Shown here one piece after another: positions 1-7,800 of a DNA stretch of 8,047 bases. The translations under genes and the position numbers were made by a program. The notes beneath the pieces are model-generated. The model was not told where the DNA came from. It saw only the letters and a program-made list of their open reading frames with translations, and made no database searches. Position 1 is the stretch's first letter. The number at the start of each line of letters is the position of its first letter. Source of the DNA: Bacteroidota bacterium (GTDB taxonomy: Bacteria; Bacteroidota; Bacteroidia; Chitinophagales; Chitinophagaceae); the NCBI GenBank assembly GCA_023427575.1, contig JAEZAY010000099.1, positions 1-8,047 of the forward strand, read 5' to 3'.

Positions 1-479
1 CATTTGAAAACGGTCCGGTTTTTACCATCGTACTCGACACCGGAGAAGACAAACCGGATGAACATCCGGTATATGCGGGCATTGTTGATTTTGATGAATA
101 CCGCCGGCAACAGGCGGTCTGGCTCGACCAGATCATGCAATCAAAAGCAGCACGGAAAGCCAAATTCCGGGTGGTGATGATGCACATTCCTCATTATCAT
201 TCCGGCGACTGGCACGGCACAATGCATTGCCGTCAGCTTTTCGGACCTCTGTTTAATAAACACCGGATCGACCTGCTGATCTCCGGCCATACGCATAAAT
301 ACGGAGTTCACGAACCCCAGCCTGGATTGTATAATTTCCCGATTGTCATTGGAGGCGGACCAAAAAAGGGCAACCGAACCCTGATTAAAGTGAGAGCCAA
401 TGAACAAAACCTGCAGGTATCAATGCTAAGAGATGATGGCGCCGAGGTAGGCAAATACAATCTCCGCTCAAAAAAGTAA
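1..479 (+). CDS. Calcineurin-like metallophosphoesterase, C-terminal part (5' end outside window)
   Basis: This is the C-terminal part of a binuclear metal phosphoesterase. The open frame runs from position 3 to a TAA at 477-479 with no start needed inside the window, and the recognisable sequence begins before the first in-frame ATG at 135, so that ATG is internal. Visible family signatures are VLDTGEDKPD near the left edge, a DFDEYRRQQAVWLDQ helix, the metal-ligand motif MMHIPHYH (177-200) and the GHTH motif at 285-296 in SGHTHKYG. The earlier DxH, GD and GNH(E/D) metal motifs must lie left of the window. Related Bacteroidota and planctomycete proteins are often exported and carry a purple-acid-phosphatase-like fibronectin domain in front, but that part cannot be seen here. 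The natural substrate (phosphomonoester or phosphodiester) cannot be read from this fragment. The gene converges on the minus-strand SusCD operon and is separated from it by a shared terminator, so it is not co-transcribed with it. Confidence 0.88.
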   Translation, partial: FENGPVFTIVLDTGEDKPDEHPVYAGIVDFDEYRRQQAVWLDQIMQSKAARKAKFRVVMMHIPHYHSGDWHGTMHCRQLFGPLFNKHRIDLLISGHTHKYGVHEPQPGLYNFPIVIGGGPKKGNRTLIKVRANEQNLQVSMLRDDGAEVGKYNLRSKK

Positions 480-492
480 ATCAGGCAAAAAA

Positions 493-527
493 AAAATGCA
501 CTGAAGTTTTTTGCTTCAGTGCATTTT
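493..527. terminator. Bidirectional intrinsic terminator between convergent genes
   Basis: A perfect 12-bp inverted repeat, AATGCACTGAAG (495-506) and CTTCAGTGCATT (514-525), encloses a 7-base loop. Adding the flanking A and T residues extends it to 14 pairs (493-506 with 514-527). Read on the plus strand the stem is followed by TTTTCCTTT, just after the phosphoesterase stop at 479. Read on the minus strand it is followed by a longer uninterrupted T run (complement of the A run at 487-496), 26 bases after the stop of the 543-residue lipoprotein gene. It therefore serves both convergent transcription units, and the minus-strand reading looks stronger. Confidence 0.9.
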
Positions 528-552
528 CCTTTCATTATAATTCGTTTGTTCC

Positions 553-2184
553 TTATGGATAGTTGAATAAAGATTCCGGATTGAACCTTGTACGATTGTT
601 TTCCGCCGGCACTTTAATATCAAGTGTTACGGTTGCAATTCCATCCACTTCCGAAAATTCTTTCACGATCACCAAACCAAAAGCCTGATTTACAACCGCG
701 CTGTTTGCAAAGTTCCAGGAACCCCAGCCGATAATAAATCCTGAACCGGGAACCATATCTCCACTTACGCGGCGGTTGGTGGTTACGATGTTATAGTTTT
801 CTCCGCCCTGGTTTACGGGAGCAATGATTTTTGTTTTTAGGAAATTGTCCAGCTCCCCATCCCATTTCACAGAATTAAAAGCCGCACTGTTCACATTCGT
901 ACGGTTGGCGGTCACCATCGTATAAGGAGCTTTTGTAAAGCCTACCATATACGGAGCCATTGAGGTGGTATAAGCGGTTCCCGCATTAAATACTGCGGCG
1001 GGCACAATCCGGTTGGAAACGGAATTGTAACGGATAAATGCGAAGTCCAGCATCAGTTGATTTTGAGCCGCATTTGTGATATCAAAAACATGCGGCGCCT
1101 GGTAAGCAGAGAACCAGTTGTTTTTACCCGGACCAACTTCATTGGTAAGTACGATGTTGGTGAAATGTAACAGTTTTGTATATACGTTGGTGACCGGAAA
1201 TTCAGTTGCCACCGTTTTTCCGCCTTCATTTTCTGCACTGATCCGGATTGCCTCAATGCCTTTTTCACCGGTTAAGGTGAAGTCAAAGCTGAAAGCATCC
1301 AAAGGTTCGCCAAGTACGATTGGTTGCTCGGCACCGTAGCTGCCGTTTCTTTTAACCGCATAGCTGAGTTGCTGAACATCGGAACCCGATACCACATTCG
1401 CTGTAATCTTGTTTGCACTATCGGCATAAATTACCCCGATTTCAGTATCGCCACCGGCCAGTGCAACCGTTACGGCATCTTCTGCCACGGAACCAATCCG
1501 GAACGTATCGGTTACAAACCCGCCGTAAATATTTTCGGCTTTGATCACAATGGCAGAAAGCCCTTCTACCACATTTACAGTAGCGGTGAAAGGGGTATTT
1601 CTCTTATCGGTGAATGCAATGGGCGTTTCGCTTGAATAATTGCCGTCGATTGCGGTTTGAAAGCTGATCCTTTCAAGATCGAAGGCGGATGTTATCTGAC
1701 CTTCAACGTTATATTCCTTGTCGGCAAAGACAGTCTCCTGAAACTTAATATTGTCTTTAAAACGAAGAACCGGCAGCTGCCTGATCTCAGACATCGTGAT
1801 ATGAACTTCGGTACTGAAATTTTCTTTGTTAAAAGAAATTACAACCAGCTCCTGCATATTTTCCTCAATTGTAAAATCGATGGTATGCTGCAGTTCAGTG
1901 GGAAGATCTTCGCGATCAATATTTACCGGTGTTCCCGATGCGGTACCATTCGCGGTTTTACGGATAAAAAAGTAAGAAAGTCTTTTGATGCCGGTAGATG
2001 CCGAAACGGTGACGGGAATTGATACTTCATCACCCACATTAATGCCGGTTAAACTCTGGTAATCGTCGGAAATATTGATTTCAGGACCGATTCCACTTGC
2101 ATCTTTCCATTCTTTGGTACAGGCCATCAGGAATAGAAACATGGATGAAAGAAAGCTTATCGTCAGGAGGTACTTAAATTTCAT
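553..2184 (-). CDS. Surface lipoprotein with three Ig-like repeats and a Trp-containing C-terminal domain, function unknown
   Basis: A 543-residue protein I do not recognise as a named family. Residues 1-22 are a lipoprotein signal peptide ending in the lipobox LMAC (acylated Cys22), and the residues after it (TKEWKD) are charged, which is compatible with export to the cell surface in Bacteroidota. Three diverged beta-rich repeats follow at about 50-131, 153-230 and 255-331. Each has an (I/L)xx(L/I)S(Y/F) strand, and repeats two and three end in a strand containing KAEN or SAEN. The rest, about 335-543, is a separate domain holding four of the five tryptophans (357, 441, 487, 490) and a GSGFIIGWGSW motif. 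It is the last gene of the susC-susD-EEP operon, 12 bases after the EEP stop, with an A/T-rich leader and no clear Shine-Dalgarno site. Its position and architecture resemble SusE/SusF-type glycan-binding lipoproteins, so a ligand-binding role at the cell surface is the best guess. No catalytic motif was seen. Confidence 0.85.
   Translation of the reverse strand: MKFKYLLTISFLSSMFLFLMACTKEWKDASGIGPEINISDDYQSLTGINVGDEVSIPVTVSASTGIKRLSYFFIRKTANGTASGTPVNIDREDLPTELQHTIDFTIEENMQELVVISFNKENFSTEVHITMSEIRQLPVLRFKDNIKFQETVFADKEYNVEGQITSAFDLERISFQTAIDGNYSSETPIAFTDKRNTPFTATVNVVEGLSAIVIKAENIYGGFVTDTFRIGSVAEDAVTVALAGGDTEIGVIYADSANKITANVVSGSDVQQLSYAVKRNGSYGAEQPIVLGEPLDAFSFDFTLTGEKGIEAIRISAENEGGKTVATEFPVTNVYTKLLHFTNIVLTNEVGPGKNNWFSAYQAPHVFDITNAAQNQLMLDFAFIRYNSVSNRIVPAAVFNAGTAYTTSMAPYMVGFTKAPYTMVTANRTNVNSAAFNSVKWDGELDNFLKTKIIAPVNQGGENYNIVTTNRRVSGDMVPGSGFIIGWGSWNFANSAVVNQAFGLVIVKEFSEVDGIATVTLDIKVPAENNRTRFNPESLFNYP
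1192..2037 (-). repeat. Three diverged Ig-like protein repeats inside the 543-residue lipoprotein
   Basis: The repeats are visible only at protein level, at about 1792-2037, 1495-1728 and 1192-1422. Shared elements in order are a strand of type (I/V)xxxVxS, then (I/L)xx(L/I)S(Y/F), then a G(N/S)Y..E.PI turn in repeats two and three (degenerate in repeat one), then FxxxVxxxE or similar, and a final IxIxAEN strand (VISFNKEN in repeat one). This fits tandem beta-sandwich modules of about 80-100 residues that arose by old internal duplication. No DNA-level repeat was seen. Confidence 0.65.
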
Positions 2185-2196
2185 TTTAAATTTATT

Positions 2197-3111
2197 TTAT
2201 CTCGTAAATTTTAATTCTGCTACAACAGGCAAATGATCAGAGGCATAGTTATTACTAACCACCGTATGACTGCTTACCGAAAATGAATTGGATGGCTTAT
2301 ACGCGATATAATCGATCACCGACCGGGGCAGTTGAGCCGAAAATGTTGGAGGGCAGTTTCCACCTACGCAAGTGCGGGTAAAGGCGCCATCAAACACCGC
2401 AAAAAAATCGGTGGCAGACTCCATTTCATTCAAATCGCCGCCGATGATCACGGGACCTTTTACGGTACCCAGCAATCGGGTGATGTCTTTAACCTGCTGC
2501 AAACGGTTGTTTGCACTGTTATGCTGCAGATGCGTAGCAGCCAGCGTAAGGGAGTCTATACCCGGCAGATCAATTACGGCAGTGCCCAATACCCTTTGTT
2601 CGGTGGCGTCGCTTTCTTTCGTCAACAGGTATTTTTTGACCGTTTTTAAGGGGTATTTGCTAAGAATAGCCACTCCGTAAAAGCCTCTGCCAACCGGCGA
2701 AGCTGAATAAAAAACATGATTCATGCTTGTCAGTGCCGCCAGATCTTTGGCCTGATCGCCGGAATAGCCGTTTCTTCCGGTATTTTTATCTACTTCCTGC
2801 AGGAAAACGATATCCGGATTTGCATCGGTAATCACCTTTGCAGTAGCGGCAAGATCTGTTTCGCCTGGTTTTGAAGGCGGATTGAGAATGTGGATATTGA
2901 AGCTCATCACTTTTAACGATCCCAGCAAAGGCTGCGCATCGTTATTGGCTCCGAAACTGGCATCTCCCGATCCGATCTCTATTACCGGCGGTTGTGTTTC
3001 CGGCATATAAGGATCATCATTACAGGCCGTCAGAAACAGCAGCATGACCAATCCCAGCCGGGTTAATAACGTAAATGGGTACCTGATTTTATCTCGCATT
3101 ATTATTTTCAT
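2197..3111 (-). CDS. Endonuclease/exonuclease/phosphatase (EEP) family lipoprotein
   Basis: A 304-residue metal-dependent phosphoesterase of the DNase I-like EEP fold, which uses a divalent cation to hydrolyse phosphodiester or phosphomonoester bonds. Residues 1-30 form a lipoprotein signal peptide with lipobox LTAC (Cys30) followed by NDD, and a linker of about 35 residues leads to the catalytic domain at about 65-304. The full set of active-site motifs is present: SFNIH (Asn72), FLQEVD (Glu106), YGVAILSKYP (145-154), ATHLQ (His194), GGDLN (Asp226, Asn228), IDYI (Asp267) and SDHLPV (Asp292, His293). It should therefore be active. A CVGGNC loop (Cys248, Cys253) just before the IDYI strand could form a disulfide. 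ATG at 3109-3111 was chosen; a second in-frame Met four codons later (3097-3099) would also give a complete signal peptide. It starts 6 bases after the susD-like stop, so it is clearly in the same operon and is the only enzyme gene seen there. The substrate could be nucleic acid, phospholipid or a phosphorylated glycan; the sequence does not decide. Confidence 0.92.
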   Translation of the reverse strand: MKIIMRDKIRYPFTLLTRLGLVMLLFLTACNDDPYMPETQPPVIEIGSGDASFGANNDAQPLLGSLKVMSFNIHILNPPSKPGETDLAATAKVITDANPDIVFLQEVDKNTGRNGYSGDQAKDLAALTSMNHVFYSASPVGRGFYGVAILSKYPLKTVKKYLLTKESDATEQRVLGTAVIDLPGIDSLTLAATHLQHNSANNRLQQVKDITRLLGTVKGPVIIGGDLNEMESATDFFAVFDGAFTRTCVGGNCPPTFSAQLPRSVIDYIAYKPSNSFSVSSHTVVSNNYASDHLPVVAELKFTR

Positions 3112-3117
3112 TTGAGG

Positions 3118-4875
3118 TTATTGCCAGCCTGGATTTTGGGTCAGGTTATCATTCAGAGTCAGGTCTTCTATCGGCAAAGGCCACAGATAATCCCTGGTTT
3201 CATTAAAGGTTTTGGCAATGTTCTTATTGGTCAGGATATTTCCTTTGGTGCCATCGGTAAGATCACTGGCAGGGAACTGAAACGGACCGGTTGCAGGCGG
3301 CTTCGCGCCAACGTAGATCTCAATCTCCGGCACGCCATTTCTGTCCAGATCATAAAAGCCCGGACCCGGGAAATACATCCCGCGGAATGGTGCTGCCAGT
3401 AAATGGCCTTCCTTCCAGCGCATCAGATCTTCCCAGCGCAGATTGTTTTCCATTACCAGTTCAACCCGGCGTTCGCGGCGGATCTCCAGGATCACTCCCT
3501 TGTTTTGTCCGCTAACATTTCGATAAAGGTTCGCCTGATACGGATCGGGGTTCGCATTGGCAGCCACCAGATCAAGATTTGGCATTCCTACACGGTCGCG
3601 GAGTAATTTGATGGATTTGTTCAGATCGTCCTGCGAAATTGTTCCCAGTTCAGCCTTTGCTTCAGCATAATTTAACAGCACTTCACCGAAGCGAAAGATG
3701 GCCATATCCTGGTATGATTGTCCGTTTCCATCCAGGCTGGCATCTACCATCCATTTGATCGGCTGGTAGCCGGTCATGGTTGCTTCAAAATCAACCGATG
3801 AATTGGAGCTTGCGCCTACCCGGCGATATCCCGGAGTGCGGATCGTTTGGGCCAGGCGTGGATCTCTGTTCTGCACTTCGGTATAAAACTGCATTGTATC
3901 ATAGCCGGAGATATTGGTAAAAGGAGTTCCGTCTTTCATCAGGTAGCTGTTCACCAGGCGCTTTTCCAACCCCGGTTTTCCCTGGGTTCTGGCCGTGATG
4001 TAAAACTGCAGTCCATGGCGAAGGCTCAGATCATTCGAATATCTTCTTCCCAAAATAACCTCATCGGTTACGGCATCAATATTCAGGGTTGCAAACAAAT
4101 CCTGATATGGTTTGCCGGTGAGTCCGGTTGTTTTATTGTAAACGGAATACACACCAGCGCTCATAAGCTCTTCCGACGCTTCAACACATTCATTCAGAAA
4201 TTTTTCTGCATCGGGCAGGTTGAATTCGGTATGGTATTTTCTCCATGTACCCTCGTACAAAGTGATTCTCGATTTTAAGGCCAATGCCGACCATTTGGTA
4301 ACACGCTCCACGCTTTTAGTGGATTTCAGATGGGCGATGGCAAAATCAATGTCAGCGAGAACCGAATCCATGATCAGTGTTCTTGGATCTCTGGCTTTCA
4401 TCAGATTTTCTTCATCATTGGTTTCAATCACATTGCTGTACCAGGGAACATCACCATATGATTTTACTTTTTCAAAATAAAACCAGGCACGGAAAAAACG
4501 GGCAAGTCCAATGTATTCATCACGGATAGCGGTATTGCTGAAATTCTGCACGTTTTCACTTGTAAGGAAAAAGTTGATGTTTCTCAGCTCGCTCCACGAC
4601 CATCTGCCATCCGTAGTCGGAATCAGCCGGGTACCGGCAATCTGGCGGTCAACGGAAGATTTAACGACATTGTCGGCATCTTCACCATAAATAAAACCCG
4701 CTTCAGGCAGATGTGAATAAAACAAATTCGTATACGCCTTCAGGTCACCTTCTGTTTGAAAAAAGGTATTCGGCGAGATGGATGCCGGCGGAGACTGATC
4801 CAATACATTTTTGGTACAGGATACACCTGTCACAAGAAAAATCAAAACAAAATATTTAGCTGTAAATCGTTTCAT
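3118..4875 (-). CDS. RagB/SusD family nutrient-binding outer-membrane lipoprotein
   Basis: A 585-residue SusD-like protein, the surface lid that captures substrate and hands it to the SusC-like transporter encoded just upstream. It has a lipoprotein signal peptide with Cys20 (TGVSC), then the usual N-terminal LDQSPPASISPNTFF segment. The TPR-like helical part includes YIGLARFFRAWFYFEKVKSYGDVPW (121-145) and TKWSALALKSRITLYEGTW (193-211). The conserved C-terminal block EIRRERRVELVMENNLRWEDLMRWKEG is at 464-490, and the protein ends with LWPLPIEDLTLNDNLTQNPGW. Length is in the upper normal range for the family. An insert with DLDRNG (509-514) resembles a calcium-binding DxDxNG loop. The start at 4875 lies 20 bases after the susC stop; the leader holds an A-rich stretch (AGAAAAAAGAA, 4880-4890) instead of a clear Shine-Dalgarno site, common in this phylum. 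SusD specificity cannot be predicted from sequence alone. Confidence 0.96.
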   Translation of the reverse strand: MKRFTAKYFVLIFLVTGVSCTKNVLDQSPPASISPNTFFQTEGDLKAYTNLFYSHLPEAGFIYGEDADNVVKSSVDRQIAGTRLIPTTDGRWSWSELRNINFFLTSENVQNFSNTAIRDEYIGLARFFRAWFYFEKVKSYGDVPWYSNVIETNDEENLMKARDPRTLIMDSVLADIDFAIAHLKSTKSVERVTKWSALALKSRITLYEGTWRKYHTEFNLPDAEKFLNECVEASEELMSAGVYSVYNKTTGLTGKPYQDLFATLNIDAVTDEVILGRRYSNDLSLRHGLQFYITARTQGKPGLEKRLVNSYLMKDGTPFTNISGYDTMQFYTEVQNRDPRLAQTIRTPGYRRVGASSNSSVDFEATMTGYQPIKWMVDASLDGNGQSYQDMAIFRFGEVLLNYAEAKAELGTISQDDLNKSIKLLRDRVGMPNLDLVAANANPDPYQANLYRNVSGQNKGVILEIRRERRVELVMENNLRWEDLMRWKEGHLLAAPFRGMYFPGPGFYDLDRNGVPEIEIYVGAKPPATGPFQFPASDLTDGTKGNILTNKNIAKTFNETRDYLWPLPIEDLTLNDNLTQNPGWQ

Positions 4876-4895
4876 CGAGTTCTTTTTTCTGGTAA

Positions 4896-7800
4896 TTAGA
4901 AGGTAATGTCAAATCCAAAAGAATAGGTTTTGCTGAACGGATACACCCGACCATTCGCATCGGCCATCGCCTGCTCCGGATCGATATAATCGGTCTTCAG
5001 TTTCGTCCAGGTTAACAGGTTTTCGCCGCTGACAAACATTCTGAATGAATTCACCTTAAATCTCTTCGTGATTTCCTGCGGCAGCATATACCCTAGCGTA
5101 ACATTTTTTAAGCGCAGGTATGCCAGATCCTGCATGTATTTGTTGTTGGTTGCACGCAGTTCGTTGTTTGGATTTAATGCCACATAGGCCATCAGGGTTG
5201 GGAAGTATGCATTTGGATTTTCCGGAGTCCAGATCTGTGATTCAAAATCCTTTGGAATAAATGTGAAGTAGGGTCTTGAATATGGTCCCCAGAAACGATC
5301 GGCATTGTTCCCCGGATACCAGTCCATTTTACCCAGGCCCTGGAACAATACGGAAAGGTCGAAGTTTCTCCAGTTCACTCCACCGTTGAATGCATACTGA
5401 TATCTTGGAGTACTGTTACCCACTACGCGCTGGTCGCCCGGATCTTCCACTGTATTTGCTCCCGCGCTGATCTTATTATCGCCATTCAGATCTACCCAAC
5501 GCAGATCACCGGCACCAATCGGAATATTATTATCGATCCGAACCCTGTTTAACCAGGTTTGATCAATGGGATATGTTTTTGCTTCCGCATCGGTCCTGAA
5601 ATAACCATCTGTTATATAACCCCAGATCTCGCCAATCTCTTTTCCTTCATACAATGAACTGGTAAGTTTGGTTGGGTTATTGATCTTGGTGATGAACGAA
5701 CGGTTGTCGCTGATATTAAATCCGGCATTATAACGAAGCGGCTTGCCACCCACCATTGCCATATTTCTCCATTGTACCGAAAGTTCAAACCCTTTTGTCT
5801 GCAGGTCGGCAATATTAACCAGGGGCTGGCTTGCTCCAAATACATTTGGAATCTTTACCCCATTGCTCAGCATTCCTTCAGTATTGCGGATATACTGATC
5901 GTAAGAGATGGTCAAACGGTTTCTTAACAGCCCAACATCAACACCCACATTGTAAGATGTTACACGCTCCCAGGTCAGGTTTCCGGAAACCGGCGCAGGT
6001 GATCCATAATATCTGGCTCTTTCTCCATCCAGGATATAAGCCATAGTACCCGGATTCATGGTGGAGATATAAGGATAGGGACCGCTCAGGGCCTGATTTC
6101 CCAACTGCCCAACAGATCCGCGAATTTTCAGATCGCTGACAACATGTTTAATCGGACTAAAAAATCCTTCTTCACTTGCACGCCATCCCACGGAAGCAGA
6201 TGGGAAAAATCCAAATCTTTGTCCTTTCGGAAACCGGGAAGACCCATCATAACGTCCATTGGTTTCGAAAATATATTTCCCTCTGTAGTTGTAATTAAAC
6301 CGGTAAAAATAACCCTGAACGGCATAAGCACTTGATCCGCCAAATACAATCTGGTCACCGGTACCGAGGTTCAGATCGTTGAGAATTTCGGAAGACAGAT
6401 CATAACGGCTGGCAGTGATCTTTTTGGCTTTATGATGCTCCTGGTTAAAACCAGCCATGATCTTAAAATTGTGAACCCGGTTTATTTTTTTAGAGTATTC
6501 ACCAAAAATATTGATAACATGTACCTGATTGAACTGCTGATCTTCCGTCAGCTGGTCGATGCTGTATTTCGGAGTGGTTTCAATTACTCCGGGTGTTAAA
6601 GAATATTTAGCGGGAACCTGTCTGTAAAAACTTGGATCGGTATACAAACTATAGCTGTAGTTTCCAATAATGTTCAAATCTTTTATTGGCGAAAGCACCA
6701 CTTCATTAATGGTGGTCATCTCGTATTTTCTTTCAGCTCCTTTGGTTTTTCCGTCGATCAGCATCGCGAAAATCCCATCACCAATATCATAATTATTCAA
6801 ACCTGTTCTGTACGATGCCGTTCCATCCGGATTGATAGGCGCATAGGCGGGCGAACCATGCACGTTGATATGTACAAAGTTTGCATTCCCACCGCCCTGT
6901 CTTCCGTAATAGTCGTAGGTGGAATTATAAAAATTCGTATTGTTTGAAATCTTCAACCAGGGATTCAATTGAGCGGTAATCTTCGATCTTACCGTATTGG
7001 AACGGTATTTATCCGGCTGAATTCGCATAATCCCGTCCATGTTTTTCATGTTACCATTAATCATGTAGGTAACCTTATCATTGCCGCCACTGATGTTCAA
7101 GTTATGATTGGTGATTCCCTGCCATTTAGTAAACATGATATCCCACCAGTCGTAGTTTCCATAATAAACATATTGGTCCCTTCCGTTTCTGTTCTGAACC
7201 GTAACCCAGGGCCGGGAGGGATCTTCCGTTACATCATTCCGGCGGGCAAGCAATTCAGCATAATCAGCTTCTGTATAACCAGAGTAACCTCCTACATGCG
7301 CCAGTGCCTGATCGTGTAAACGCGTCCAGTCGTAACCGTTGGTAAGAAAATCCGTGCTTACTGTAGGAGTTGCGAAGCCGAAAGAATTATTGTAGCGAAG
7401 CGTGGTTTTACCAGATTTGCCGCTTTTGGTGGTCACCAGTACCACGCCAAAAGCACCTCTGGCACCATAAACAGCAGCAGATGCAGCATCTTTTAATACG
7501 GTAATTGATTCAACTTCTTCAGGAGAAAGCCGATCCAGCGTACCAGGAATTCCATCGATTAATACCAGCGGAGATCCGGTGAGTGCACTGTTGCCGCTGA
7601 TGGATGTAACGCCACGCACGTTCAGGCTTCCCATCTGACCGGGAACACCACCACCCATCCGGATATTCAGGTTGGGAATAGCACCCTGCAACATATTGGA
7701 GATATTGGTTACGGGACGATCTCTGAAATCATCACCTGTCACCTGGTTTACGGCACCGGTCAGATTCACTTTCTGCTGAGTTCCGTATCCCACTACCACA

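Noticed and set aside
1..479. Treating the metallophosphoesterase as a member of the SusCD operon
   Set aside because: It lies on the opposite strand and converges on the operon with a terminator between them, so co-transcription is excluded even if a shared physiological role remains possible.
141..535. Minus-strand open frames of 88 and 75 codons (141-407 and 308-535) opposite the phosphoesterase gene
   Set aside because: They lie antisense to well-conserved phosphoesterase motifs, overlap each other, and the second runs through the terminator hairpin. Neither product resembles a known protein.
1118..2022. Plus-strand open frames (1118-1339, 1324-1635, 1657-2022) opposite the 543-residue lipoprotein gene
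   Set aside because: They are shadows of the minus-strand gene. The products show no domain pattern, and the minus-strand frame has a lipoprotein signal and internal repeats.
2185..2196. Possible internal promoter in the A/T-rich gap between the EEP and 543-residue lipoprotein genes
   Set aside because: The gap is only 12 bases, and the A/T richness is typical of translation leaders in this phylum. No paired -33/-7 elements could be supported.
3847..4278. Plus-strand open frame of 143 codons opposite the susD-like gene
   Set aside because: It is antisense to conserved SusD sequence and its product has no recognisable motifs or signal.
5612..5845. Second minus-strand frame of 77 codons inside the susC-like gene, as a possible frameshift fragment
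   Set aside because: The main SusC frame is continuous through this region with normal barrel sequence, so nothing is broken and the extra frame is a shadow.
6969..7319. Plus-strand open frame of 116 codons opposite the susC-like gene
   Set aside because: It is antisense to the transporter barrel region and has no independent coding evidence.
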